Source of the DNA: Alphaproteobacteria bacterium
GTDB lineage: Bacteria > Pseudomonadota > Alphaproteobacteria > Rhodospirillales > Casp-alpha2
Assembly: GCA_014382345.1 (NCBI GenBank)
Contig: JACNJX010000055.1
Coordinates: 1 to 53,086 of the forward strand
Length of the DNA: 53,086 bases
Reading direction: 5' to 3'
Shown here one piece after another: positions 1-9,542 of this stretch. Every line of letters starts with the position of its first letter. Position 1 is the stretch's first letter. Made by a program: the position numbers and the translations under genes. The notes beneath the pieces were generated by a model. It searched no databases. It was not told the DNA's origin and was given only the letters and a program-made list of their open reading frames with translations.

Positions 1-81
1 GTTACACAAAAAGGCCCGCCAAGCGTTAATCCAAACATTTTTTTTTATGTTTACTATGGATGCCCCGGAGGTATTTAGGCC

Positions 82-1497
82 TCACCCTGTGTATAACGCC
101 CCCTCCCAAAGACCGGGCGGCTCGATCCCCCTTCCCACGGGCTGTGGGCGAGGCTGATCTTCCGGCCGTCCCGGCCCACGGGGGGGGGACGATTCGCAGC
201 GCGCCCCCAGAACCGCCTGCGTGTTGGACGCCCGAAGCAGCCACCAGCCGTCTTGCGTATCGACGCGAACCCCGTCGATATCGTTAACGCTGATGCCATC
301 CATTTTGCCGAGGCGGACTTTCACCTCCTCGATCACCTTGAACTTGCGCTCCTCGGCGCACTCGAAACGAAGCTCCGGCGTATTCACCATAGTGGGCAAC
401 CGGTCGAGAACGTCGGCCAGACTTTCCCCGGAACGGTTCAGGGCCGACAGCAGACGGACGGCGACATAGAGCGCATCGTCGAAACCGTAGTAGCGGTGCT
501 TGAAAAAAATGTGGGCACTCATTTCCCCGGCAAGCGGAGAACCGGTTTCCTGCATTTTATTCTTGATGTGGGAATGGCCGGTCTTCCACATCAGGGGCTT
601 GCCCCCCATGCGCTCGATTTCATCGAAAAACACGCTGGATGCCTTGACGTCAGCGATAATGGTGGCGCCGGGATGGTCCTCCAGAACGTCGCCTGCCAGG
701 ACCACCAGCAGTTGGTCTCCCCACATCACCCGGCCCCGCCCGTCGATTACGCCGATGCGGTCACCATCGCCATCGAAAGCGATCCCCAGATCGCAGCCTT
801 CGGCGGCCACCGCGGCCTTCAACTGCTCCAGGTTCTTTTCCACCGTCGGGTCGGGGTGGTGGGCCGGAAAGGTGCCGTCGATGTCTTCGTTCAGCAGCAC
901 ATGGTCGCCCGGCAGTCCTTTCACAAGTTTCTGCAAGGCTTCGCCGGCGGCGCCGTTTCCGGCGTCCCAGGCGACTTTCAGGGACTCGCCCTCACCGGTT
1001 TCAAAATCTTTCAGCAGGCGGGCCACGTAGTCGTCCAGAACGTGCCGGTCGGTCACCAGCCCTTCCCCGTCGGAGTATTCCCCATTAGCGGCCCTCTCCC
1101 CCAATTCCCGGATATCGTCGGCGAAGAAAGGCTTGCCGCCGATCGTCAACTTGATGCCGTTATACTCAGGTGGATTGTGGGATCCAGTAAGCATCAGCCC
1201 GGCGTCGGCCGGCAGAGTTGCCGCCGCGAAGTACAGCATCGGCGATGGTCCCCGTCCGGCCCTGGTGACGGCTACGCCGGACGCCGCCAGACCATCAACC
1301 AGCGCGGCTTCCAGTTCCGGCGACGACAATCGTCCATCATAACCGACGGCGGCGGTTTTGCCGCCCCGTTCCAGCAGCATGGTCCCGAACACCCGTCCGA
1401 TGACGCGGACGTCTTCCGGGCCCAGGGTATCGGGCACGACGCCCCGGATATCGTATTCCCGGAGGATGGTGGGATGAAATTGGTATTTTTTGGACAT
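82..1497 (-). CDS. Phosphomannomutase/phosphoglucomutase (alpha-D-phosphohexomutase)
   Basis: Interconverts hexose 1- and 6-phosphates, feeding glucose-1-phosphate or mannose-1-phosphate to nucleotide-sugar synthesis in the cytosol. Visible motifs in order are the phosphoserine loop TGSHNP at residues 104-109 (catalytic Ser106), the Mg loop DGDGDR at 242-247 and the phosphate-binding RASNTQ at 422-427. At 471 residues it has the usual family length. It is the last gene of a minus-strand operon with galU and ugd, 23 bases downstream of ugd. Oddity: the last ~40 residues are rich in Pro and Arg where relatives have Leu-rich helix. They follow a run of nine G at 180-188, yet still align in frame with a normal tail ending near IEPPGL, so I do not call a frameshift. 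Preference for mannose or glucose cannot be read from the sequence. Confidence 0.93.
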   Translation of the reverse strand: MSKKYQFHPTILREYDIRGVVPDTLGPEDVRVIGRVFGTMLLERGGKTAAVGYDGRLSSPELEAALVDGLAASGVAVTRAGRGPSPMLYFAAATLPADAGLMLTGSHNPPEYNGIKLTIGGKPFFADDIRELGERAANGEYSDGEGLVTDRHVLDDYVARLLKDFETGEGESLKVAWDAGNGAAGEALQKLVKGLPGDHVLLNEDIDGTFPAHHPDPTVEKNLEQLKAAVAAEGCDLGIAFDGDGDRIGVIDGRGRVMWGDQLLVVLAGDVLEDHPGATIIADVKASSVFFDEIERMGGKPLMWKTGHSHIKNKMQETGSPLAGEMSAHIFFKHRYYGFDDALYVAVRLLSALNRSGESLADVLDRLPTMVNTPELRFECAEERKFKVIEEVKVRLGKMDGISVNDIDGVRVDTQDGWWLLRASNTQAVLGARCESSPPRGPGRPEDQPRPQPVGRGIEPPGLWEGALYTG

Positions 1498-1520
1498 GCC
1501 CGGCCCTCTTTTTGCGGATC

Positions 1521-2849
1521 CTATTTCCTGGAAGACGCGGACGACCGTCCGACACAGGTATAGTCAAACCCGGCGGCAACCATTTCATCCGGGTTGTAGA
1601 TGTTGCGCAGGTCCACCATCACCGGCCCGGCCATCATGTCTTTCAGCCGATCCAGGTCGAGCGCCCGGAATTCGTTCCATTCGGTGACGATGGTCAGGGC
1701 GTCGGCGCCGGATGCCGCATCGTAGGCGTCTTCGCACCACTCGATCCTGTCCGACTTCAGGCTCTCCTTCGCTTCATCCATGCCTTCGGGATCGAAAACC
1801 CGGATTTGGGCGCCGGCCGCCAAAAGGCCTGCAATGATGCTGAGGCTGGGGGCTTCGCGCATGTCATCGGTGTTGGGCTTGAAGGTCAGGCCCAGAACGG
1901 CAACGGTCTTGCCCTCCACGGACCCGCCCGAGGCGGCAATGATTTTGTCCGCCATGCGTTCCTTGCGCTCGTCGTTGACGACGGAGACGGCCTCGACGAT
2001 ACGCATGGGATGACCGGCGGTCCTGGCAGTATGGGCCAGCGCCACCGTGTCCTTGGGAAAGCATGACCCGCCGTATCCGGGTCCTGCGTGCAGGAATTTC
2101 GATCCGATGCGCCCATCGAGCCCGATGCCGCGGGCGACATCGTGCACATCGGCGTCCACGACCTCGCAAAGGTCGGCAATTTCGTTGATAAAGGTGATCT
2201 TGGTGGCGAGAAACGCATTGGCGGCATACTTGATTAACTCCGCCGTCGGACGCTTGGTAAACAGGATCGGCGTTTCGATCAGGTATAAGGGCCGGTACAA
2301 CTGTTTCATCACATCCTGCGCACGTTCGCTGCCGGTGCCGATGACAACCCGGTCGGGACGCATAAAGTCGTTAATGGCAGAGCCTTCGCGCAGGAATTCC
2401 GGATTCGAGACGACATCGAATTCAGCATCGGCACGTGCGTCCCGGATGATGCTTTCCACTTCCCGGCCGGTACCGACGGGAACGGTGGATTTGTTGACTA
2501 CCACCGTATAGCCGTTGAGCGCGTCTGCGATATCGCGGGCGGCGGCGTACACGTAGCTCATATCCGCATGGGTGTTATCGTCGCTGGTCGGCGTGCCGAC
2601 AGCGATAAACACCGCGTCCGCCGCCTTGACCGGGACTTCCATATCCGTGGTGAAGGACAGGCGTCCGGCCTTGACGTTGCTGGCAACCAGGGAGTCGAGT
2701 CCCGGCTCGAAGATCGGCATGATCCCGTTGTTCAGCTTTTCGACCTTGGCCGCGTCCTTGTCGACGCAGACCACATCATGGCCGAATTCGGAAAAGCATG
2801 TTCCCGAAACCAACCCGACGTATCCGGTGCCGATCATTGTTATGTGCAT
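1521..2849 (-). CDS. ugd: UDP-glucose 6-dehydrogenase
   Basis: Oxidises UDP-glucose to UDP-glucuronate with two NAD+, supplying uronic acids for exopolysaccharide or LPS. The N-terminal Rossmann loop GTGYVG is at residues 7-12. The catalytic thiol is Cys263 in GGSCFPKD, and the helical linker with [11 protein letters not shown] precedes it. At 442 residues it matches the bacterial UgdH/TuaD length. It lies between galU, 18 bases upstream, and the phosphohexomutase, 23 bases downstream, so the three enzymes form a compact glucose-6-P to UDP-glucuronate operon. The assignment is secure; the final polymer is unknown because no glycosyltransferase cluster is visible. Confidence 0.95.
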   Translation of the reverse strand: MHITMIGTGYVGLVSGTCFSEFGHDVVCVDKDAAKVEKLNNGIMPIFEPGLDSLVASNVKAGRLSFTTDMEVPVKAADAVFIAVGTPTSDDNTHADMSYVYAAARDIADALNGYTVVVNKSTVPVGTGREVESIIRDARADAEFDVVSNPEFLREGSAINDFMRPDRVVIGTGSERAQDVMKQLYRPLYLIETPILFTKRPTAELIKYAANAFLATKITFINEIADLCEVVDADVHDVARGIGLDGRIGSKFLHAGPGYGGSCFPKDTVALAHTARTAGHPMRIVEAVSVVNDERKERMADKIIAASGGSVEGKTVAVLGLTFKPNTDDMREAPSLSIIAGLLAAGAQIRVFDPEGMDEAKESLKSDRIEWCEDAYDAASGADALTIVTEWNEFRALDLDRLKDMMAGPVMVDLRNIYNPDEMVAAGFDYTCVGRSSASSRK

Positions 2850-2867
2850 GGTGGGATGGGTCCCCTG

Positions 2868-3734
2868 TTAATAGGCCGCCAGGATTTCATGGATATCCCC
2901 GCCCAGATCGTCCCGCGCGGCAGCAAAGGCGACATTGGCTTCGACGAAGCCCAGCTTGGTGCCGCAATCGAACCGGCGTCCGTTAATACGCAGGCCGTGG
3001 AACGGAACGTCATCCAAGGTCGCTGCGATGGCGTCGGTTAATTGGATTTCGCCGCCGGCTCCAGTCATCTTCTTATCCAGGTGTTCAAAGACACTGGGTT
3101 GCAGGATGTATCGCCCGATGATCGCGAGGCGCGACGGCGCATCTTTGGGGGCGGGCTTTTCGACCAGCCCACGGGCGCGGACAAGACTGCCGTCATCTTC
3201 GGCAACGTCGAGAATGCCGTAGCGGCTGGTGTGAGCCTCGGGGACTTCCTCGGCGGCGACGATATGGCCACCGGTTTTTTCGTAGGCCGCCACCATTTGG
3301 GTCAAACACCCCGGCGTCGCCTGCATCAGGTCGTCCGGCAGCAGAACGGCGAAGGGCTCGTCTCCGACAAGCTTGCGCGCACACCATACGGCATGCCCCA
3401 GCCCCTGCGGATCGTCTTGGCGGGTAAATGAAATATGTGCGGGTTTCGGGAAGTTGTCGCGAATCGAGGCCAGGGCTTCGGTTTTCCCACGGGCTTCGAG
3501 AAACGATTCCAGTTCGACGGCGCGCCCGAAATGGTCTTCCAGTGCCCCCTTGCCCGGCGCGGTGACCATGATGATGTCTTCGACACCCGCTTCGAGGGCT
3601 TCTTCGACCGCGTACTGGATCAACGGCTTGTCGACCACCGGCAGCATTTCCTTGGGCAACACTTTGGTCGCCGGCAAGAACCGGGTTCCCAGGCCAGCGA
3701 CCGGTAAGACGGCCTTGGTGACTGCTTTAACCAT
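2868..3734 (-). CDS. galU: UTP--glucose-1-phosphate uridylyltransferase
   Basis: Makes UDP-glucose from UTP and glucose-1-phosphate. The nucleotide-binding signature GLGTRFLPATK with KEMLPV is near residues 14-33, and the sugar-binding segment FVEKPAP lies in the middle, as in GalU. The 288-residue length is typical. This is the first gene of the galU-ugd-phosphohexomutase operon. The 116 bases upstream (3735-3850) are the only room for the operon promoter, though I could not pick a convincing -35/-10 pair there. The start ATG at 3734 gives the expected short N-terminal lead (MVKAVTKAVLPVAG). Confidence 0.95.
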   Translation of the reverse strand: MVKAVTKAVLPVAGLGTRFLPATKVLPKEMLPVVDKPLIQYAVEEALEAGVEDIIMVTAPGKGALEDHFGRAVELESFLEARGKTEALASIRDNFPKPAHISFTRQDDPQGLGHAVWCARKLVGDEPFAVLLPDDLMQATPGCLTQMVAAYEKTGGHIVAAEEVPEAHTSRYGILDVAEDDGSLVRARGLVEKPAPKDAPSRLAIIGRYILQPSVFEHLDKKMTGAGGEIQLTDAIAATLDDVPFHGLRINGRRFDCGTKLGFVEANVAFAAARDDLGGDIHEILAAY

Positions 3735-3850
3735 CAGGACATTCCCGAAAATTAACGTTTAAGACGGCCCTTTGAGCGAACCTTTGAACAAGCGCGGTCT
3801 TTTTGCCACACGCACACCGCCCCCGCAACCGGTGTCTAGTCCTTCCCGGC

Positions 3851-4609
3851 CTAATTTTTCCCCAGAAGCACATCCTTGGCCCGGTTGATTTTAGCCGCCA
3901 GATACGAAGATCCCCCGTGATCGGGGTGCAGCCCCGAAATCAGGCGACGGTGGGCGTCCTTGATCTCCTGTACGCCGGCCCCGGATTCAAGACCCAAAAT
4001 ATCCAAAGCCTCCCCCCGGGTCATGGAACCACTGCCACGATAGCTTCCCTGGCTTTCCGCGCCGCCAGAGTCCCCTGCTCCCGGGGCCGCGTCCTGGACA
4101 TGGTCTCGCCAATCCGGGTGTTCGCGTTCCAGATAGGCTTCCAAGACCGCCGCCGAAGGCTGGTCCTCGACCCGGCAGGTCTGCAAAAGGTCCATTAGTT
4201 CCTCCAGGGACATCCCGGCCAAGGCGCGCCCGGTGTAGTCGCCGTCGATGACCTCGCCCGACATTCTGCCTGTGGAGTGGTCCAGCGCCATGCGCAGGAA
4301 ACGGGTTTCAACGTCCGACGATTGCCCAGCCGCCGCCCCGCTCCAGCCGGAAGTCATCCGCGAAAAAGTCTTGAACATCCGGTGCGCGGCCCGCGCCCGC
4401 ATCAACCAGGGCAATAGCGCCGGCAGGGCGAAGATGGCCCATGCCAACCGGCCGGTGAACAGAAAGAACAAGGCAACCGTCCCGATGACCCCAAGCAGCG
4501 TCCATTTCAGAACCTTCACCAGCAACTTCGGATCGGCGGTGGTGAACCAGCGCCCGGCCAATAGCAGGCCCGCCAGGATGGCAAGTCCGAGGATCAAATA
4601 GGGGAACAT
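3851..4609 (-). CDS. Membrane-anchored J-domain protein
   Basis: A 252-residue protein with two or three hydrophobic segments in the first ~80 residues, a polar middle and a C-terminal J-domain of about 55 residues carrying the HPD tripeptide near residue 231. Such proteins stimulate DnaK ATPase at the membrane; the client is not known. The J-domain is at the C-terminus, unlike classical DnaJ, and there is no Gly/Phe or zinc-finger region. It begins 4 bases after the stop of the VWA-domain gene, so the two are translationally linked. The VWA/J pairing suggests a shared cytoplasmic or inner-membrane assembly task, but that is inference. Confidence 0.8.
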   Translation of the reverse strand: MFPYLILGLAILAGLLLAGRWFTTADPKLLVKVLKWTLLGVIGTVALFFLFTGRLAWAIFALPALLPWLMRARAAHRMFKTFSRMTSGWSGAAAGQSSDVETRFLRMALDHSTGRMSGEVIDGDYTGRALAGMSLEELMDLLQTCRVEDQPSAAVLEAYLEREHPDWRDHVQDAAPGAGDSGGAESQGSYRGSGSMTRGEALDILGLESGAGVQEIKDAHRRLISGLHPDHGGSSYLAAKINRAKDVLLGKN

Positions 4610-4613
4610 GGGT

Positions 4614-5330
4614 TTAGTCCCCCTTCACTTGATGGGAAATTTTCAGCACCTCACCGCCCCGCTTCCTGGCCATATCCTCCAATGCTGAACGGCCGCCAGC
4701 GGCATAGACCGCCACCGCGCTCAAAAGCTCCTTCAACACCTGGGCACTGTTGGAATCGAATTGGCAATAGGCTCCGTTCGTCAGTTTGGAAATTTGTTGG
4801 AAGGCGAAGGCGGCGACCGGGTCCCCTCCTTCGTGAAACATAAAGGCGGGAACGCCCATCAAACCCAGTTCTCCGGCGATTTTTCCGACATGGTCGATAT
4901 CCTCCTCGAAACAATCGCCGACGAACACCAGCGCATTGATTTTTTGTTTCCTGGTTTCATTGACGGCGTGGGACAGGACTTTGCCGATTTGGGTTTCGCC
5001 GGCAAGACAGAAGACCGACGTCATCTGCCGCAATAACGCCTGTTCATCGGTGTTCCACCGGCTGACCTTGAAGTCCCCGAACCCCCGGTAAAAAGCCAGC
5101 TGGATTTCCAGGCCGCCCAACGCCGCCGTTTCCTGAAACATCTCACCCTGAATGCGCGCAGCCATGTCCCAGGTCGGCTCCCGGCTGGCAGTGGCGTCCA
5201 TGGCGAACAACAACCGTCCGCGCTGCCCCGGCTTCCTGTTGACCGGCGTCAGCCGCACCTTCTCCAGGAACGCATCCACATTGGTTTGTGATGCTTTCTT
5301 ACTGGGAACCTTGGCGTCATACTTTGCCAT
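4614..5330 (-). CDS. VWA-domain protein (TerY-like fold)
   Basis: A 238-residue soluble protein with no signal peptide and one von Willebrand factor A domain. The MIDAS-like start is DATAS near residues 45-49, in the context RLLFAMDATASREPTW. That is a relaxed form of DxSxS, so metal binding is plausible but not certain. A later VFVGDCFEE segment fits a VWA beta strand followed by its acidic loop. The gene precedes a membrane J-domain gene by 4 bases and follows mipZ by 19 bases on the same strand. No tellurite-resistance genes are nearby, so a ter function is not supported. The role is unknown; mediation of protein complexes is the general expectation for VWA domains. Confidence 0.75.
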   Translation of the reverse strand: MAKYDAKVPSKKASQTNVDAFLEKVRLTPVNRKPGQRGRLLFAMDATASREPTWDMAARIQGEMFQETAALGGLEIQLAFYRGFGDFKVSRWNTDEQALLRQMTSVFCLAGETQIGKVLSHAVNETRKQKINALVFVGDCFEEDIDHVGKIAGELGLMGVPAFMFHEGGDPVAAFAFQQISKLTNGAYCQFDSNSAQVLKELLSAVAVYAAGGRSALEDMARKRGGEVLKISHQVKGD

Positions 5331-5349
5331 GGGATTATTTTATCCCGTC

Positions 5350-6219
5350 TTAGGCGCCGGAGACACCCTGGCGGGAGTCTGATTGCGATTCGGTCAGGCG
5401 AATAGCGTCAATCAGGTCGACCACTTCCTGCCGGGCGGCCCGGTGGGACGGGCTCAATGCCTGCGGCCCGGCGGCGTCTTTCAGGTCCATGATCGTCAGT
5501 CCGGCCAGAAACAGCTCCCGGAAGATCACCCGTTCCCCCAAACCCGGCACGACTCGAAGCCCGATTCGCCGGGACAAATCCTGCAGGACGTCCTCCATCT
5601 TGCGTTTGTTGTGCGCGTCCAGGCTGGAAAGACGGTTGCGCATGACGACCCAGTCGATGGACCCGCCGTCCCGCTCGGCGCGAATTTTTTTCTGGCTCCA
5701 GACCATTTCCGCATAATGGCTCGGCCCCATGACCGCCATACGCCGTCCGTCCACATGAGCCAGAACATCCAGATCGACGAAACTGTCGTTGATCGGCGTG
5801 ACCAGGGTATCGGCATAGGAATGGGCCATCGCCGACAGCCGCCCGGCGCTGCCCGGCGTATCGACGACGACGATGTCGTGGTTGATCAGCCCCCCTTCCA
5901 GCAACAGGCGCAACTGCTGCATCTCGGCTTCGGTGGATTCGGTTTCCCGGCCGGTATCCTCTTCATTCCTGGTGATGGTATAGGGGTTGGGCATTTTCAC
6001 ATCACTGCCGGAGGCCTTGATGAATGTCTGCCGATTGGCGAGATAGCGGCTCAGCGTGCCTTGCCTGAAATCCGCATCGATGCTGGCGACCGAGTATCCC
6101 CGTTGCAAAAGACCGACGATCAGGTGCATGGCGGTGGTCGACTTGCCGCTGCCGCCTTTTTCGTTTCCAACGACGATGACGTGCGCCGCCTTGTTTTGCT
6201 TTTTACGGAACAGGCTCAC
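5350..6219 (-). CDS. mipZ: Division-plane positioning ATPase MipZ
   Basis: A ParA/MinD-type P-loop ATPase. In alphaproteobacteria MipZ forms a bipolar gradient with ParB and blocks FtsZ polymerisation away from midcell. The deviant Walker A is KGGSGKST near residues 21-28 and the switch region DADFRQGTLSRYL is near residue 49, both characteristic of MipZ. I place the start at GTG 6219, shortly after the stop of the molybdopterin gene and preceded by a GAGGGG stretch. The longer reading frame to 6261 would overlap that gene and adds an Arg-rich stretch not expected in the family. At 289 residues it is close to the usual ~270-300. It is a good lineage marker for Alphaproteobacteria. Confidence 0.9.
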   Translation of the reverse strand: MSLFRKKQNKAAHVIVVGNEKGGSGKSTTAMHLIVGLLQRGYSVASIDADFRQGTLSRYLANRQTFIKASGSDVKMPNPYTITRNEEDTGRETESTEAEMQQLRLLLEGGLINHDIVVVDTPGSAGRLSAMAHSYADTLVTPINDSFVDLDVLAHVDGRRMAVMGPSHYAEMVWSQKKIRAERDGGSIDWVVMRNRLSSLDAHNKRKMEDVLQDLSRRIGLRVVPGLGERVIFRELFLAGLTIMDLKDAAGPQALSPSHRAARQEVVDLIDAIRLTESQSDSRQGVSGA

Positions 6220-6224
6220 GGCGT

Positions 6225-8324
6225 TTACATCCCCTCTCCGGATGGCTCGGCGCGCAGCCACACGGCGGTATCGTGAAAGACCGCCCCCCCTGCCGGCGGC
6301 GCCGAGTCCGCGCTGGTCAGCGCGTTGATCCCCAGTCCTTCGACGAAGGCCTTGTTGGGCCAGATGCTTTCTATCACAACGACGCCCGGCTGCTGGCCTT
6401 CGTAGGGCTTCACATGCACGACCACGTCACCCTGCCGGTTGCCGATACGCACGCGTTCGCCATCGGACAGGCCTAAAGCCTCGCAATCGGCGGGGTTGAT
6501 GAAGGCGGTCGGGCGGCCTTCCTTGGTGCGCGAAGTTTCCGTTTCCGTAAACGTGGAATTTAGAAACCGCCGGGCCGGCGCCGTCACCAGCCGGAAGGGA
6601 TGGTCTTTGTCCGCCGCATCGATGTTGTCCAGATGATCCGGCAGCGCAGGCATCGCCTGCCAGGCTGTTCCATGGGCCTGCCCCAACGCCCTCCAGTCCG
6701 GCGCGAACCGGAAGCGCCCGTCGGCGTGACCGAAGCCGTTCAGGAAATTCATCTCGTCACTGGACTTGGAACAATCGATCCAGCGCGCCTTCAGGGCGTC
6801 GTCCGCACCGGGCAGACCGGACGCCTTCAGGCTCTGGTCCATCAATTCCCATGCGGACATGGCAAAACCCGGATGCTCCGCGCCCAGCCGTTCGGCCAGG
6901 GCGCAATGAACCTCGTGGTTGGAGCGGCATTCGGCGGGGGCCTCGATTACCTTCTTGGTGACCTGCAGGTAGGGGTGGCCGCTGCCCTTGTACATGTCGT
7001 CGTGTTCCAGGAACATCGTCGCCGGCAGCACGATATCGGCCAGTTCCGCCGTTTCGGTCATGAACTGCTCGTGTACGCAGATAAACAGGTCTTCGCGCTT
7101 CAACCCCTGCAAAACCTTGACGCTGTCCGGCGCGACCATGGCCGGATTCTGATTCTGGATCAGCATCGCCTTCACCGGCGGACCGCCCTTTAGCGCGCCC
7201 TTGTCACCGGTCAGCACGGCGCCGATGCGCGACATGTCGAGGATGCGCACCTCCGGGTCCACCACGTCCAGGCCCTTGATGACGGTCTGGTCAATATTGT
7301 ACAGGTCGGCCTGGACATAGAGCGCCCCGCCGCCGGGGTGTTGCCAGGTACCGGTCACGGCGGGCAGGCAGGTCACGGCATGCACGTTGGCGGCCCCGTT
7401 GCGGCTGCGGGAAAAACCGTAGCCGACACGGATGTAACTGCGCTCGGTCTGCCCATAAAGACGGGCGAAGGCGACAATGTCTTCTTCCGCAAGGCCGGTG
7501 ATGTCCGCCGCCCAGGCAGGGGTGCGGGTTTCCAAGTGCTTTTCCAGCCGCTCCGGATCGTCCGTAAAGCGCGCCATGTAATCCCTGTCGGCGAAGCCTT
7601 CCCTGAACAGGACATGCATCACCCCGCAGGCCAGCGCGCCGTCGGTCCCGGGGCGCACGGCCAGATGAATATCTGCGGCCTTAGCCGTCCCCGTGCGGTA
7701 GGGATCAACGCAGACAACCTTCGCACCCCGTTCCTTACGCGCTTTGGTGACGTGGGTCATGACGTTGACCTGGGTCGAAACCGGATTGGTGCCCCAGATG
7801 ACGATCAGGTCCGATTGCGCCATGTCCCGGGCATCGGTGCCCCATAATTTTCCGACACCTGCGTACCAGCCCATGCGGGCCAGCGTCACGCAGATGGTCT
7901 CGTCCAGCCCGGAATACCCCAGGGCATGGCGGAAACGGTGGATGCCGTCGCGCTGCACCAACCCCATGGTGCCGGCGTAATGAAAGGGCCAGACGGCCTC
8001 GGCGCCGAATTCGTCGGCCGCCGCCTTGAAGGCCGCTGCGACCTCGTCGAGGGCCTCGTCCCATGAGATGGGCTCGAAGCGGCCGGAACCTTTCGGCCCG
8101 GAGCGTTTCAAGGGATGAGACAGGCGTTCGGGATGATGGATGCGTTCGCGATAGCGCGCCACTTTGTCGCAAATGACGCCCAGCGTGTAATCGTTGTCGG
8201 CGGCGCCACGCACCTTGCCAATGGTGTAATCATCCAGCCGCTCGACCTCCAGCGCGCAGGTGCTAGGGCAATCGTGCGGACAGGCGGAGGAAACAAATTC
8301 CGAAGTCATAGGACGGGCAGTCAT
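6225..8324 (-). CDS. Molybdopterin-dependent oxidoreductase (formate dehydrogenase/DMSO reductase superfamily)
   Basis: A 699-residue Mo-bisMGD enzyme. The N-terminal [4Fe-4S] ligands are visible as CPHDCPSTC (Cys15, 19, 23) followed by a fourth Cys in GVICDK near residue 51. The Molybdopterin domain (SWDEALDEV, IWGTNPVSTQ) and the C-terminal MoCo-dinucleotide domain (TETETSRTKEGRPTAFINP) follow. There is no Tat or Sec signal, which suggests a cytoplasmic enzyme. No electron-transfer subunit gene adjoins it, so substrate and partner are open. It resembles the single-subunit 'molybdopterin oxidoreductase family' common in alphaproteobacteria rather than a classical formate dehydrogenase. The start could be Met1 (8324) or Met6 (8309). 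Confidence 0.85.
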   Translation of the reverse strand: MTARPMTSEFVSSACPHDCPSTCALEVERLDDYTIGKVRGAADNDYTLGVICDKVARYRERIHHPERLSHPLKRSGPKGSGRFEPISWDEALDEVAAAFKAAADEFGAEAVWPFHYAGTMGLVQRDGIHRFRHALGYSGLDETICVTLARMGWYAGVGKLWGTDARDMAQSDLIVIWGTNPVSTQVNVMTHVTKARKERGAKVVCVDPYRTGTAKAADIHLAVRPGTDGALACGVMHVLFREGFADRDYMARFTDDPERLEKHLETRTPAWAADITGLAEEDIVAFARLYGQTERSYIRVGYGFSRSRNGAANVHAVTCLPAVTGTWQHPGGGALYVQADLYNIDQTVIKGLDVVDPEVRILDMSRIGAVLTGDKGALKGGPPVKAMLIQNQNPAMVAPDSVKVLQGLKREDLFICVHEQFMTETAELADIVLPATMFLEHDDMYKGSGHPYLQVTKKVIEAPAECRSNHEVHCALAERLGAEHPGFAMSAWELMDQSLKASGLPGADDALKARWIDCSKSSDEMNFLNGFGHADGRFRFAPDWRALGQAHGTAWQAMPALPDHLDNIDAADKDHPFRLVTAPARRFLNSTFTETETSRTKEGRPTAFINPADCEALGLSDGERVRIGNRQGDVVVHVKPYEGQQPGVVVIESIWPNKAFVEGLGINALTSADSAPPAGGAVFHDTAVWLRAEPSGEGM

Positions 8325-8395
8325 CCGAGCCAGTAAAAAACGGATTCCTGTATACCGCCGCCACAGATAGGCGGCAACACAAGGCTTGGCCCGGA

Positions 8396-9400
8396 CTACT
8401 TCCTGTGAATTTCCCGGCCCGGATAAAACGCCGTGAAGACGAAGGCGAAGGTTACGTCATAGGCGACATCTTCGGTCTTGCCGTCCTTCATACGTTGAAC
8501 GATCACATTGCCGACGTCGTGGCCTTCGGAAATGGTCCGCGTATCTAGGGCCGAGTTCTGGCCCGGCCGCCAACGGAGCATCAGGCCGTCCCTGGTGATT
8601 TCGCCCTTCTGGCGCAGCAAAGGCAGGCTCCAGGCTTCGCCTTCGACGACCACGACCCGGACCATGGGGTTGATGCCTTTGGGCATCTCACCCTGGTAGA
8701 GAAACGGAAGGGCGGACTGATCATACCCGGCATAGGGATTGGCTCCATAATTCCGCATGCCAGGATCGTTGGGCACCAGGACATCGCCATCGGGTGCGCG
8801 TTTTTTGAAGTCGGCGAAGGATTCCAGCCGGGACGGAATCACCGTCAGTTGTTTTCCGGTCATCGCCCCGACGATGCCCTCGCCCAGAAATTGCTGCCAC
8901 CAGCTTTCCGTCTGGCGGTCGTACATCACCAGATCGGAATGACGCAGTTTACCCGTCGTCCCGAAATCGAACACTTTGCCATCCAGCCGCCGGTCGAAAA
9001 CGATGGAGGAATTACAAAGCGGGCAATAGGTGACCGTGACCGGCACGCCGCCCAGTTGATCGTTGACGATTTCGTGCCAAGTCAGAATGCGCAGGGGGTA
9101 GGCCCGCGCCTGACCGTTCAGGATCAGGCCGACCACGGGTTCGCTGTCGGCTAGGTTATGGACCTTGGAAACGGGAATGGTGCGGGGCTCGTCAATGGCG
9201 GGAATGCCGTCCTTGGGCGGGCCACCTGAGAGAATTTCATTCCATTCCACCGAACGTTTGGTGAAGTCCGTGTTCGGCCATTCCACGCCCCAGCTGGGCG
9301 AGGCGGCCCAGGCTTCGAAACCCCCGAAAACCGTCATCAGGCCGAAAAGAAAAATAGCGGCCAGATAAGTGTCCCGAAAATTGCCGTTTTTGGATAGCAT
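8396..9400 (-). CDS. Exported DUF3179-family protein
   Basis: A secreted or periplasmic protein of the DUF3179 family, function undefined. Family hallmarks are the segment RAYPLRILTWHEIVND and the thiol-containing TYCPLCNSSIVFDR, whose CxxC could bind metal or a cofactor. From the ATG at 9400 the protein begins with a basic stretch and a ~20-residue hydrophobic segment ending in EAWA, a good Sec signal or anchor. The longer frame to 9472 would bury it 24 residues inside. Neither start has a good ribosome-binding site, so the start is uncertain. The gene is divergent from the GH114-like gene. Confidence 0.75.
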   Translation of the reverse strand: MLSKNGNFRDTYLAAIFLFGLMTVFGGFEAWAASPSWGVEWPNTDFTKRSVEWNEILSGGPPKDGIPAIDEPRTIPVSKVHNLADSEPVVGLILNGQARAYPLRILTWHEIVNDQLGGVPVTVTYCPLCNSSIVFDRRLDGKVFDFGTTGKLRHSDLVMYDRQTESWWQQFLGEGIVGAMTGKQLTVIPSRLESFADFKKRAPDGDVLVPNDPGMRNYGANPYAGYDQSALPFLYQGEMPKGINPMVRVVVVEGEAWSLPLLRQKGEITRDGLMLRWRPGQNSALDTRTISEGHDVGNVIVQRMKDGKTEDVAYDVTFAFVFTAFYPGREIHRK

Positions 9401-9542
9401 GCTGGCATGATGGGACGCCCGGCCGACAGGTGGCAAGACACGCCCTTTCACAAAGCGGTGAAGCATGAACAATAAAGGACTGATTAACCACTATCGGGTA
9501 GGGTTCAGGCTCTGGGAGTCGACCTTTGCATCAGGAGCTTCA

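Noticed and set aside
82-299. Frameshift in the phosphohexomutase C-terminus at the G9 tract
   Set aside because: The annotated frame after the tract still aligns with the normal tail (IEPPGL at the expected distance), while the other two frames do not.
253-1563. Long plus-strand reading frame opposite the phosphohexomutase gene
   Set aside because: It runs antisense to a complete, motif-bearing gene and has no recognisable domain; typical GC-rich shadow.
4614-5330. Tellurite-resistance TerY operon
   Set aside because: No terA-F genes or typical ter neighbours are present; the pair is with a J-domain gene.
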